In this document: positions 22,054-32,972 of the stretch, in pieces
Position numbering within the stretch: position 1 is the stretch's first letter
Layout: each line of letters opens with the position of its first letter
Assembly: GCA_029204225.1 (NCBI GenBank)
Contig: CM055104.1
Span: forward strand, 45,327,835 to 45,391,834
DNA: 64,000 nucleotides
Source of the DNA: Diphasiastrum complanatum
Lineage: Eukaryota > Streptophyta > Lycopodiopsida > Lycopodiales > Lycopodiaceae
Direction of reading: 5' to 3'
The notes under the pieces: generated by a model
What the model was told of the DNA's origin: nothing
The model's database searches: none
What the model saw: only the letters and a program-made list of their open reading frames with translations
Program-made: the position numbers and the translations under genes

Positions 22054-22324
22054 CTTAGCCCTTAGCATTTAGCCCTTGATTCTTAACACTTCACCCTTCG
22101 TCTTGGCTCTTGGCCCTTGGCTCTAAATCTTTGGTCCTTATCTCCTCTCTTAACTCTTAGCCCTTCGCTCTTAGCCCTTATCCCTTGGCCCTTCGTCTTG
22201 GCCCTTGGTTCTTCTCCTTTGGCCCTTAACCCTTGGTCCTTAATCCTTGTCCTTTAATCCTTGGCCCTTAGCCCTTAACCTTGACCCTTGATCCTTCGCT
22301 CATATCCCTTATCTCTTATCATGG

Positions 22325-22525
22325 TTGAGACAAATGCTTTCATTCATTCATTCCAGCTTTGGCCTCAAAGAGGATGTCATATCTGCTACTTGGGTGGGTA
22401 AGCTCCAATCCACCAGAGTGTTTCTACGTTTGAAGGATGCTTTGCTTTATCAAAATATTCTACATAAAAGAGGTTGCTTGAAGGGATCTACTATTTTTAT
22501 ATATGAAGACTTGATGCCCATTCAA
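22325..22525 (+). pseudogene. LINE ORF1-like fragment (LKG..IFI.EDL motif)
   Basis: The open frame contains RVFLRLKDALLYQNILHKRG then CLKGSTIFIYEDLMPIQ. A basic helix followed by LKG[ST].IFI.EDL is a pattern seen at the C-terminus of some LINE-type ORF1 RNA-binding proteins. The assignment rests on this motif only. Downstream the frame becomes a low-complexity Pro/Ser/Leu tract. Confidence 0.35.
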
Positions 22526-22969
22526 TGGCTACCACCATCTCAACCCTCCCCCTCCTCGTTGTTGCTGTCACAACTTCTCCTCCCTTTGCTCCTACTATGC
22601 CCCCCCCCCCCTCGCTAGTGCCACCTCATCCCCTTCCCACCTCGCAGCTGCCAGCATCTCAACTCCCCTCCCCTCACTGTTGTTGTCACAGCTCCCCCCC
22701 CCGTCGCTGATGAAACTTCCACACTCACTACTGATGACATCTCCATCCTCGCTACTGTTGTAATTTCTACCCTCGCTACTACTACAACCTCCACCCTCGC
22801 TACTATTGCCACCTGAACATTGTCCAATGTGTCTGCTGCTACCATGGCACCCCCCTCCACCTCATCTTTTTTCACTACTACCCCTCTCTCTCTTTCATCC
22901 TCTTCCTCTTCTGCATCATCTTCACACACACACACACACAGCTCCTCCATCCACGACATCCATTCTCTA

Positions 22970-23215
22970 CACTCCCTCCAAATCAACTGAACTATTTTCC
23001 TCTTGGGAAACTGACCAGATGAGAGTGGATCTCCAATTCTTGAAACAAGAACTTTCACAATTGAAAGAAGTAATGGTCTCCTTACTAAAGGAAAAGAACC
23101 AGCTGCAGTCCAAAGTCGCTTCATTGGACAAGCAACATAGAGATTCATGGGTAGCAGTCTTCAAGAAAGGCACCAAGCCTAGCGCCTCCATTTCCTCAGG
23201 TTTTGTAGGGTGCAA
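22970..23215 (+). pseudogene. Coiled-coil segment, possibly from a LINE ORF1-like protein
   Basis: The frame reads MRVDLQFLKQELSQLKEV, then SLLKEKNQLQSKVASLDKQ, with leucines or other hydrophobics at heptad spacing. Coiled coils precede the RNA-binding part in LINE ORF1 proteins, but here the order is reversed relative to 22325-22525, so the two pieces may come from different copies. Confidence 0.35.
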
Positions 23216-23381
23216 TTTATACGTAGCGCTCTATTTGATTATGAGCGATAGTATTTTGCCATCCGTCAGGTCTAGGTATTTCGCTAGACATTTCTGACAG
23301 TGGGTGTGACTAGTGAGAATTTACCAAAGCGGCGTATTTCGGCTGCATTTGGTGGACTGCCCGCTCTTGTGTTTCAAAGAG

Positions 23382-23463
23382 GTTGGGCCCAGTTTTTAGC
23401 TCAATTCCTCACAACACTATGGGTTGAGCCCAGTTTTTAGCTCAGTTCCTCACAACAGTATGG
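23382..23463 (+). repeat. Tandem duplication, 41 bp x 2
   Basis: CCCAGTTTTTAGCTCAATTC is repeated 41 bases later with few differences. Confidence 0.9.
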
Positions 23464-23667
23464 GTCTAGATCACAGCAGTAACCGCAAAGATCTTATGGC
23501 CACGAGAATGATTGCAATAATGTGTTGAGGTCTGCCACGTAGGTGTGCTCAGTTGCAGCGACTTCTTCTCACTCTCTGAAAACATGATTTCTTTCAGTGC
23601 TAGATATGTAGTGCTAGCCCGCAGCCTTTACTCACAATGCTCTAACAGTAGCATGATTAGCTTGTTT

Positions 23668-23814
23668 CTGTTTGATCCTTTGGGAACTCTTCAACTACGA
23701 GATTATTGATCCTTAGTTGATACTGAGTCTTCTTGAACAATCTGTTTGATCCTTTGGGAACTCTTCAACTACGAGATTATTGATCCTTAGTTGATACTAA
23801 GTCTTCTTGAACAA
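23668..23814 (+). repeat. Tandem duplication, 74 bp x 2
   Basis: CTGTTTGATCCTTTGGGAAC starts each copy at 23668 and 23742; the copies are nearly identical, so this is a recent slippage or unequal-exchange event. Confidence 0.95.
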
Positions 23815-25640
23815 CGTGAGCTCCCAGGATGATGCTAGACCACATGTGACATGTTGTGTGAAATGATTGAGTATGCCCTTATTGTTGTTGATAGCTTTCA
23901 CTCAGATTGAGGTCATGTATCTCTCTACTGTATTCTGAATTTGGCAGCCTTCAAGATTGGCAAGTAGAGCTCTCACATGCGTAGTGATCATCACATGTTC
24001 AAACTTGGTAGGTAGCTGTCAGCATGCTATTCATTATACTCAGCTTCATTCTTGCATACTGATAGGTGGTTGCTTCCTCAGACTGATGTTTTTTCCTCAA
24101 ACCCTGTGATCTGGTATAAGCTCGAGCAAGAGTTCATGCATTGTGGTTCACTTTAAGCCCAAGGTCAGTTAACTCCTCTATGCCTCAACAATTTCATCCA
24201 TGATATCTCTATATTTTCTCTCACCCTCATAACAAGCAACTCTAAAATGAACTTCTCCTTTCTTCAAATTCTTCTTCTCATGAGTCATAAACAAAACACA
24301 GGCCTTTCAATGTATGCTACAATCATGCAATGGCCTAAAAAAACCATACTCTCACCAATTAATTGCTTACACACCCTTCAAACAGCCCATATGTACATCT
24401 CCCACAATAGTAATAACCAATAACAATCAAGGCAATCATGGCTATTGGTTAAGTATTCTCAATTTACAAAGAGTAGTTAACTCATATCTCCATCAATTTC
24501 ACCATCCAATTTTTCCAACACTTCCAAAACACTAACTCTAAATACCCTCAACTAAGATAATGAAACTCCTTATGACTCATATGAAGCAAGAAAACAACTC
24601 TATTCACATGGTTCTCCATCATGACAATACTTTTCAGTGACCCAACTATTGAAATATTTCCCATGCTCCAACTATTCAACTATTCGACTATGCAACTATT
24701 CAATCATTCAACTCTTCGACTATCTTCCATTATTTGACTATTATGTTTTTGAAACAAGGAGTGGACTCTCTTATATAGCCAACCCCCAGGGGTTGCCCTT
24801 CAACATGACATTTTGTCAATTGTCATGCATTTCGTACCTTATTTGCCACATGTCCTTCCCTTATTAGGGTTCACCTATTTTAGTAGATTCCCCAACTTGC
24901 TTCCCTCCTCCAAATAGGGTGTTCTTTGGGTTTTGGAGCTCAACAACCTCGAAGTTTATCTTTTCACGCTTCTCAAGTTTGTCTTTTTATTGTTTTCTCC
25001 AAGTGGTTCTTCCCTTAGATTGTCTTTTTCCAAAATAGTATGTGCTTAGGGCAAGGAACCTTTTTGCCTTACCCTTGTTGACTAACCTAGTAGCTACTAG
25101 TCAACCCCTATGGGTGTAGCTGGCCCATCATTTTCCTTTGCGTTGGTTTTTTAGATTGTCAGTTTTTCTATGTTGACAACTTTTCCATATGTTCGTACTG
25201 CTTGGCCCATTGATCTGTCTTTGCTCGAAATTATTTGACCTTGCCGTTAGGATTTCCATGGTATTTTGAGCCTATTATTATATTTTTAGTAACGAAAATT
25301 TCACTGTATTTTTTCTTTGCTGGATCTTTTCTTGAAATTGGCTTCTGCAACATTCATGAATAGAGCTCTTTTTGCAAAAGCCCATCACAAGAACCGCGAC
25401 GCTGAAGATGCCAAGGGCAAACGGCTGAAAAAGGGTCATTAAGGCAACTCTTATCCATACAAAAGTCCAAAGAAAGCATACAAGGACTCAATTTTATTTT
25501 TATTGTTTTTTCCCATTACCTCATTTTCTCCTCCTTGTTTTCTTTTTATTTTCTACTCTTTCGCCATGGTTTCACGTCCATGCATGCCCACGTACGCCAA
25601 CGCCAATGACATACGCAGGTGCCAAGGGACTGTCACCAAA
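23815..25640. other. Non-coding stretch before the family-B 3' LTR
   Basis: No protein family recognised. Short CAACTATTC-type tandem repeats lie at about 24647-24745 and a TATA-like TTATATAGCC at about 24770. This would be the 3' interior of Gypsy element B if 25656 is its 3' LTR, but no RNase H or integrase is visible. Confidence 0.35.
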
Positions 25641-25655
25641 ATTGCAGTGGGGGCA

Positions 25656-26555
25656 TGTTAGAAGATTCTGGTGAAGATTCTTCTAACGATGTTATTATGC
25701 CGTCAAACTACTCTAAGGAACAGTAATGAACAACCAAAAAGGAGTTCCAGAATCCATATTCACTGGGGAAGCCAATATCAGAAAGTCAGCAAGAGTACAG
25801 ACCGGCCGACGAGCGAAGACAAAGCCAAGTGTCTTCCCAACAGATTTTATGCCAACGAGAATAAAAACATGGCCGAGTCGGCATAGGAATTAGATCTATC
25901 AGTAATATAATGTCAGACACCTTTAAATGATGCACTACTGTACTTGTAAGCCAAAGGCACGAGAAGTAGAAATAGATCTAAAATACCAATGGGCTAAAAT
26001 AAGAAAGGAACCAAGTAGTTCTAAAATGCAATTTGGATTTTTAAACTTTTTATGATGGTCAAGTTATTATGGCACATGGTTTTTGGTTGAACAAAAAATC
26101 CTAACCCTAACTTTGTCTATAAGTAGGGGCATGCAAAGACAATTCTGTCTAGGATCTGTAGATCCAATTGTCCACTAGTAAAGCAAGACAATTGCTCGTG
26201 AGAGAACTGTGTTTTTCCACGCTAGCGTGGACATGCAGTGCTTGAAGGAATCAGAGAAAGATCAATATAGATGATTTTCTTGTTGTGTCTGATCTCGAAT
26301 GCTAATGCGTCTGCTGTTTATTCGTGTGTCTAAGTTTCCTTGTTCATTTGAATTCCGCACCTTGGTTGATACTATGTTGAATGATGTATTAATTTTATAA
26401 AATGTAGATCAGCAGTGCCTGACTACACCCTGGAGGACTGTAGGAGTGATTCAGCTGGCAGTGTCCAGCGATCGCATCTGAACTCCATCCGCGGGCAAGA
26501 GAGTCGTGGTTCCTTTGCGAAAGCTTTGCGACTGCGATCCTCCTCATTCTTAACA
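25656..26555 (+). mobile_element. Composite LTR: family-B upstream half, family-E downstream half
   Basis: It starts TGTTAGAAGATTC after a purine-rich GCAGTGGGGGCA and ends in CA (26555) one base before a primer-binding site. The first half (25656-26132) matches 5418-5880, ending just after the TATA-like GTCTATAAGTAGGG. The second half (about 26150-26555) matches 39310-39775, including GAGAGAACTGT, GGAGGACTGTAGGAGTGATT and the terminal region. The switch lies where U3 would meet R. Being preceded by a polypurine-like tract and followed by a primer site, it could act as a 3' and a 5' LTR. Confidence 0.6.
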
Positions 26556-26556
26556 G

Positions 26557-26568
26557 TGGTATCAGAGC
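26557..26568 (+). other. Primer-binding site after the composite LTR
   Basis: TGGTATCAGAGC, one base after the LTR's terminal CA. No gag or pol follows; recognisable coding sequence has been lost. Confidence 0.85.
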
Positions 26569-27430
26569 ATATCACACTTCTTCCCATCGCTATTGGATCG
26601 AAGTCCGATACTACACGACAGCTCACCCCGGTTGGAGATCCAAGCCCCATCTTTGCCCTCTTGATCGCACCAATTAGGGAGGCACAGAAAGGGTCCAACA
26701 AAAGCCATAGGGGACATTTGAGTAGAGATAGTGATAGAAATAGACTCATTTAGTCTGGCAAATTTGTCACATAATACTATGACAAGTAATATCAAAAGTA
26801 GATGAATAAATGATTCAAAATATTGACGTAGTGCAATTTATTATATTACTAATCATATCAATTGTTCTACTTATTTATTTGATTAATTGACATGACACAA
26901 AAATATTTTATGGGTAAAAATCTGTAGATAATTATATTTGATCATGATATATTGTTATTATATAGTATATCACATTTGGTTCTCACTTCTATATATGGCC
27001 CATATTGGTGATAGAAAATCGAATTGAATGTGTTGATAAGCACATCTAGACATGGTCAAGTAGGTACATTGCTTTTTACAAGAATAAACCATCTAAAACA
27101 TATGACATGTGACAGAGATTTCTACCAATCATGATGGGCCCAAAAACAAGAATATTGCATGTTGATTGTTTATACATCTATATCTTGCTTGGAAGTGTCC
27201 TCAACACTTGACATTTCCAAATTTGCTAATAAACTTACAATCCAAGTTTTGCCATTTTCATGTGTTCTATAGTGGCTTGAGTCCACTTGGGGAAAGATGA
27301 ACCAACAATGCCATCCTTTCTAATGTTGGTAGCACCTCCCAAAAGGTTGGTACTAACACATTGGTCGGTGTCTCATTAAGTAAGTTCCATTCTAATTTAA
27401 GTCTATCCCCACTAACTTTTTTGGACACAC
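26569..27430. other. Non-coding stretch
   Basis: About 180 bases of probable retroelement leader, then AT-rich DNA with no recognised genes. Confidence 0.3.
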
Positions 27431-27486
27431 AAACCGCTATAATTCACAAAATGTGTCCAAACCGCTATAATTCACAAAATGGATAC
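27431..27486 (+). repeat. Tandem duplication, 28 bp x 2
   Basis: AAACCGCTATAATTCACAAA recurs 28 bases later. Confidence 0.9.
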
Positions 27487-27717
27487 CAGAGCATTCATTT
27501 AAATTTAAAAATCGCAATAACCATGACTTGTGGCAAGGACCCACGTCGCTAGATACATGATCCAAAAGGGCTCCTCGTCCTAGTAAGAAATTCCCAAACT
27601 TTTGTATCATTGTCAAGTGAATGGGGTTGGGCCTAAAGAAACACCCTCTTGATTTTTCAGGTCTAGTGCATTCTAAATTCTACATTTGCTTACATTGAGA
27701 CAAAGAGGCACTTAGAA

Positions 27718-27876
27718 TCCAACCCACCCCATGTGACGTCTCAACCCCAACAAACACATGAAAATTTGTATATGAGGTTTTTGGCATTAATGCACATCCA
27801 ACCTACCCCATGTGTGATGTACACCCCCAACAAACACATGAAAATTCATATATGAGGTTTTTGGCAGCGATGCACG
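27718..27876 (+). repeat. Tandem duplication, 79 bp x 2
   Basis: The two copies share CCAACAAACACATGAAAATT and TATATGAGGTTTTTGGCA with a 79-base period and several substitutions. Confidence 0.9.
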
Positions 27877-28765
27877 TCCTTGGCAAGTTACTCCCTTCAC
27901 CACATATTTTTGAGGGTGGTTTAGGTTTGAACCGAGCGGCCAGCCAAGCTTCATGGAGATTTGATACTTGCTCCTCGTGACCTTAGCTTTATTGTCAAAG
28001 AAGCAATTATACTTTATAACATAATAGTCCAAATGTCGTGTGTTGTCCCAAGGACTCTCTTACATGAATGCATGTTGCTCAAATTTTAGCTTGCAAGGTG
28101 CATTTTCCAAATAATTAACTTCAAGCAGTTAAAATTTTAACACGAAATATAGATCATCCATAGAGCATGATTGTACTATGATATTGCACTTTGATCATGG
28201 ATATTGTACTTTGATGTAAAGCAACCCTTAACAATAAGATAATATGGAATCTACAAACTTATTAAAGCCAGTCCATAATCATATGCGAGGACAGTGGATC
28301 TAGCTAAAGTTTCCTTTCGAATCTCCTGGCTGATTGTAGCTGCAGGATCATATCATGTGCAGGTAATTGTAGAAGGACTTGTTCCAAGTGTTGTCAGGTT
28401 TCTGAGTTGATAATTTCTGCAAGATGCTATCAACTGATGACGGCTCAAGTCCTGAATTATATACGTCATAGAACTTTTGTATTTGTTAAATCACATCTCA
28501 TTGTATTAGATTGGTTGTATAACTCCCGAAGCATCAGTATGGATTACCCTTTACCTTGGATGGATTTATGACTTGCTCATAGAGGCACGGGATGGTTGAA
28601 CTGGGTTCTGCATGTGTTTACTCAAGCATTGTCGGTCATATTGATGCAATTCGATTTATCCGATATCACTTGATCACATGCTGAGCCAATGAATTTCGTT
28701 CATGATTGATGTGTTAATTTTCACAAAGGCATAGCTCCAGGAAGCACAGGTGATGGTGGAGTGGT
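27877..28765. other. Upstream region of the F-box gene
   Basis: No transposon coding was recognised in this stretch. No unambiguous TATA box could be tied to the gene; AT-rich stretches lie at about 28455-28540. Promoter and 5' untranslated region are presumably here. Confidence 0.3.
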
Positions 28766-29866
28766 ATGGAGTCCACAGAGGTCATCCCAGGATTACCGGA
28801 AGAGATAGCGTGGACGTGCTTTGTCAAAGTATCTTTTGAATGGCATCCTCAGATGGAGGCAGTCTGCCGGAGATGGAAGGCAGTTCTGAGAAGCAAGAAG
28901 TTCTTCGAAGCTCGCAAGAGGGCGGGATCCTCAAGGCAGTGCGTGTGCATGGTTCAAGCACTGCCTCCATCCTCCACAGCCCCAATCGGCGCCAATGTTG
29001 CTGGAACATCCCCACCGCCTTTGGGTATCACTGTCTATGACTTGCATCAACGTTCCTGGACGAGACTCTGTCCTGTGCCTGAATTCTCAAAAGCAGGTGT
29101 GCCTCTCTTCAGCCAGTGCGTCTGCAGTAATGGCAAGCTCGTCTTGCTGGGAGGATGGAATCCCACAAGTTATGCAGTTCTAAGATCTGTGTATATCTTC
29201 GACTTCTTCAGCAGGAAATGGTGCCGAGGATCAGACATGCTAAGAACCCGCTCCTTCTTCGCATGCAGTACACTCGATGGCCTCGTCTTTGTGGCTGGTG
29301 GGCATGATGACAACAAGGATGCTCTGGCTACAGCCGAGGTGTACTCCGTAGAGGATGATAGCTGGAGAGAGCTTCCTAGGATGAGCGAGGAGCGCGATGA
29401 GTGTGGGGGGTTTGAACTGAATGGAAAATTCTACGTGGTGAGCGGCTATCACACCCATACTCAGGGACAGTTTGTGCAGAGTGGGGAAGTGTACGATCCA
29501 AAGGTGGGGAATTGGAATAGGATAGAGAATTTATGGATGAAAGCTACTTGCAGCGCTGCCATAACAGCTGTTGCTTGTGGCCAACTCCATGATTTCAGTG
29601 GACAAGAAGTGCTGCGCTACAACGCTGATCTCAATTCGTGGCTGCTGGTGGACGCCATTCCGGAAGGCAGAACCGTGGCAGCTTGCACCAGTTCCTCCTC
29701 TGATTGCATCATAGTGGCCACTGCATCTTGCAACGGTGATACGAAATGCAAATACAAGCTATTCCTCTACAAACCAAGCCTTGTCAATGATTCTCGGTGG
29801 ACTAAATTTGAGAGCGAAGAGGATTTCTGCTCGTTGATTCAAACGTTGTGCACCGTTGAGCTTTGA
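28766..29866 (+). CDS. F-box/Kelch-repeat protein, KMD/KFB type (intact, single exon)
   Basis: 366 residues with no interruptions. An F-box covers about residues 5-50 (IPGLPEEIAWTCFVKV, VCRRWKAVLRSKKFF), which in this family binds SKP1 in an SCF ubiquitin ligase. Kelch-type repeats follow from about 85 to 250: paired glycines at LLGG (127-130) and VAGG (176-179), each followed by a Tyr/Phe and a conserved Trp (W152, W200, W250); a third reads VVSG. GHDDNKDALATAEVY and RDECGGF match the plant KMD/KFB clade, whose Arabidopsis members target type-B response regulators and phenylalanine ammonia-lyase for degradation. The exact substrate here is unknown. Length and lack of introns fit the family. 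The ATG at 28766 is chosen because the F-box begins six residues later. This is the only gene in the window that looks functional. Confidence 0.93.
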   Translation: MESTEVIPGLPEEIAWTCFVKVSFEWHPQMEAVCRRWKAVLRSKKFFEARKRAGSSRQCVCMVQALPPSSTAPIGANVAGTSPPPLGITVYDLHQRSWTRLCPVPEFSKAGVPLFSQCVCSNGKLVLLGGWNPTSYAVLRSVYIFDFFSRKWCRGSDMLRTRSFFACSTLDGLVFVAGGHDDNKDALATAEVYSVEDDSWRELPRMSEERDECGGFELNGKFYVVSGYHTHTQGQFVQSGEVYDPKVGNWNRIENLWMKATCSAAITAVACGQLHDFSGQEVLRYNADLNSWLLVDAIPEGRTVAACTSSSSDCIIVATASCNGDTKCKYKLFLYKPSLVNDSRWTKFESEEDFCSLIQTLCTVEL

Positions 29867-31398
29867 CTTAGCACAAAACAAAACTGGGGCTAGAAACTGT
29901 CAAAACACCTGGTTTAATCATCTGTAAATTAGAACTTTTGATATGAAAGTGTAGAATATAAACAGTCGTAGCTAGTCAATATTTGGCATGGAAAGCCTGT
30001 AGTCCCCTACCCATGGATCTCCTAAATCGATTTGTAGAGAGGCTTTTGTGTGCAGTCTCCTCCTAAGTGAAAACCTCCTCATGAACGAATGATGCGACAA
30101 TTTCTTCTGGTAACTAGACTAGAACCCAAATTGTTGTTCCTTACAGATTTGTTTTTTGGAAAGATTTGGATGTAAGTGGTTGACAGCATGTATGTCTCGA
30201 GCATTCTGCTTTTCTAAATTTAAGCTTGAAGTCGCAGTTGAGGTTCAAAGAATGTACAACTGCTGGTTACAATGGTTTGATGGAGGTAGTCATACGTTTT
30301 CAGAAATTCAGCCTGCAGTTTTTCATATTCTGGATGATTGATATAGAATGCTGAGTCATGGGGGAGGCTGAGCCTACAGGTTCTGTAAGGAAGATCCCAG
30401 CTGGGGCTTGTGGGGTCCAATTTCAGGCAATGCAACACGTATTGCGAATAAGAGAATTAATTATCTAATTATCTACACAGTGGCAACTTATGCTGTCTGC
30501 AAAAATCGTGGATCTTTGTTTCTAATCCATGATTGTTTTGCAAGCACGAAGCCTTGTCTGCGTGGACCTTTGCACTCACCTAAAGTCCTAGGCATTGTTG
30601 GTTATTGCTGTTTTTCTCAAAATTGAAATTCCAAGCAGCTGATGGATATACACTCAGCACTGTTCACTCATATGACAAAATGGATCTGCATCCATGGGAC
30701 ATGATGATTATAATTTAGATTTATATATGTATGACACTTAGGAAACAATCAGTATCATCATATTATAATAGTTTAAGGCTCAAGTCAAATCTTAAGATTG
30801 CTTTTTCGCATGATAACAATGGTACCGGGCTTTGTTTCTTTGCAAAAAAGAGGTCAAGATGATAATTATGGGTGTATGAAATGGTCCAATGCTGTAAAAA
30901 ATTAACAATTATTCAACTTTGTTCATGGGTACAGATTCGTCCTATGCCTTTTTCTTTCACACTAATTCCTCTTTATTATACAAACCTCATGGTTAGCACG
31001 CCGGAGCACACTAAGTCTCTCCCATAAGGGATGACTGAAGGATCGAGTGTTAGGCCTACATCCAACTCAAGGTGGCATTTAGCTCCACTTCATGTGAACC
31101 AACCAAAAACATCTGGATGGTTTCCAGGAGCAATGTACAGTTAAGGGAGCACCAAATTCTTAACTAAGACTGCAATGGCGACCAGTCAAAGGTAGAGCTT
31201 CGATGTAGCTTACGTACATGAAGGCTTAATTTTGACTAACAAGCCATATAAGTCGCATTTGAAAATACAATGCTCCTAATTGGTGTGAACATTATAGCCA
31301 CATGTGATTGCCATGGTAGTGAGCAAACCATATTAATCCAAATGTGAAGGTGTGCTCAACACGAACTCCCAAGCATCAATCTCCTTTGAGTGGAGCTG
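29867..31398. other. 3' flank of the F-box gene, non-coding
   Basis: Contains the presumed 3' untranslated region. Small open frames around 30156-30626 on both strands lack any recognisable motif. No transposon was identified. Confidence 0.35.
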
Positions 31399-31423
31399 CC
31401 CCCCCCCCCCCCCCCCCCCCCCC
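31399..31423 (+). repeat. Poly(C) tract, 25 bases
   Basis: An uninterrupted run of C. The complementary strand is G25, which could form a quadruplex. Confidence 0.9.
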
Positions 31424-32184
31424 ACTATTGTCGAGCAATAGAAGCTAGCTATAAGCACATTCTTACAATTTTAGGTTGAGGTCTATGGATGATGTCAAAT
31501 GTGGATATCCTATTGAGTACCACGTACAATGGGTACTAGAGCCTAAGGGACATCAATGATGGAATTTGACCCATATTGCTTGTCAATACTAATTTGAAGC
31601 CTAACAAAGACAAACTTTTGTCAAACTAAACACACCTTTAAAAAAAATTACCAATTTTTTTGGCCTTGCCAAGCACAAGCAATACTAAGTCTTCAAGTTG
31701 GAGTCTTTGCAAAAGTCAATGTAAAAGTAAGTATTTGAAAGTCACAACGCTCACTCCACAAAATGAAGGGCCACTTCCCATTGAAAAGGCACTCTCACCC
31801 CCTAATATTAGCATGTATAGATTTGAAAAGCAATCATATAGTTTTAGCATATTTAAGAGCTTTCATTGCAGCATATCATGCATTTCTCCTTCAATGATGT
31901 CACAACACTTAATGGGTTGTTCTTTAATGAGCTCTCATGCAACAAACAATCCTATAATAATTTGGCAATACTAGTTCTTCTAAGTGGTTCTAATGCATAA
32001 AAGTGAACATGCATGCACATACAGGAGCAATGGTGGTAGACTGTAGTGGTTGTTGCCTCATATGTCTCTAATGTCCCGACACATGGTGTCATAACATCCA
32101 AGCTACTATGCTACCTCAAATATGGCCCCAAGACCAAGAAGTGCATCATACTCATTTATTCATTTTTTTTTTCATTTCATGATA
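31424..32184. other. Non-coding stretch
   Basis: No genes or repeat pairs recognised. Confidence 0.3.
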
Positions 32185-32370
32185 TTAGTTCGGCCTCCTC
32201 TTGAATATCATCTCAAAAGGTGTCCTTCCATCCGAAATAGCACTTGGCCACCTATTGCACAAGAAATTGGCAGACAAGAAAGCTTGATCCCAAAATGGTT
32301 TATCAAGATTAGCACTTAACCTCATGGCTTTAGCACTTTCACATAAAGTCCTATTCTTCCTTTTAGCCAC
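32185..32370 (-). pseudogene. Copia integrase fragment
   Basis: About 60 codons on the minus strand contain KRKNRTLCESAKAM, FWDQAFLSANFLCNR and GRTPFEMIFKRRPN, matching the end of the Copia integrase core (AERKNRTL.E.AR.M, FW.EA...A.YL.NR, TP.E...G.KP). Isolated; no adjoining domains or LTRs were seen. Confidence 0.7.
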
Positions 32371-32600
32371 CCCTGTCGTGGCTTACCAAACCAAAAGCTC
32401 AGTAAATGTGTAGTATAAATAATTATTGTTCCCACGGGGAGCATCATAAAGAGGTATTCTGTCATTATTGGTGAGATAAAAAGATTTATCTTTGAAGTCT
32501 AGTGAAATGGAAATGTAAAGCTGGTTGTCTGATGACATTTCTGGGTAGGCATCCAGTACAGCCATTGAAAATGGTACAAACAAACACCAAGACAAATCAT

Positions 32601-32972
32601 TAGAGGAGTTCTAAATCCAAAAAAGACCCTTTGTAAAGATTCTTTTTATATTTTTTCTTAAATTTTTCTTACACATGGACCAATCAAAACACTCAAATTT
32701 GAAATCTATGTAACGTAACTTTTTGAGTCCACATTTTGATTCCACACTAAAAATGGCATAACTTTTTAGTGGTAAGTCCAAATTTAGCGGAGTTTAGTGC
32801 ATTGGAAAGCGCTCAACAAGGGCTTTCCAATGATGTGTTAGATGACATACTTCTGAGATATGATTAAAAAGTTATGGCAAGTCAAAAATATTAGTGCTAT
32901 AATATTTTAATAATGTAAAAGACATCTTGCACGAATTCTTAAAGGGTCTTTTTGGAGCTCAAAACTCCCCTA
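32601..32972 (+). mobile_element. MITE, copy 1 (372 bp, imperfect terminal inverted repeats)
   Basis: The ends TAGAGGAGTTCTAAATCC and the reverse complement of the right end, TAGGGGAGTTTTGAGCTCC, form imperfect inverted repeats of about 33 bases that both continue into AAAAAGACCCTTT. TA lies at both outer edges, as in Tc1/mariner-type elements. There is no coding sequence. A second copy of the same length lies inverted at 42193-42564. Confidence 0.8.

Larger units (their letters stand above)
21460..22320 (+). repeat. Degenerate heptamer minisatellite (CCCTTRG)n
   Basis: For about 850 bases the sequence keeps a 7-base period, with units such as TTGGCCC, TTAGCCC, TTAGTCC, TTAACCC and TTGTCCC. 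Two pure (CT)n blocks interrupt it. The unit resembles, but is not, the plant telomere unit CCCTAAA. Confidence 0.8.

Noticed and set aside
22615-23148. 177-codon minus-strand frame rich in Val, Glu and Arg
   Set aside because: It is the reverse of a pyrimidine-rich Pro/Ser low-complexity stretch; no motif and atypical composition.
26415-26753. Overlapping open frames of 112 and 108 codons on opposite strands
   Set aside because: They fall in the R-U5 part of the LTR and the leader after the primer site; the homologous LTR at 39.5 kb does not conserve the frame.
30156-30626. Small open frames downstream of the F-box gene on both strands
   Set aside because: No motif and no similarity to other parts of the window; likely chance frames in the 3' flank.
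31399-31423. Poly(C) run considered as a functional quadruplex regulator of the F-box gene
   Set aside because: It lies 1.5 kb downstream of the gene with no conserved context; kept only as a repeat feature.
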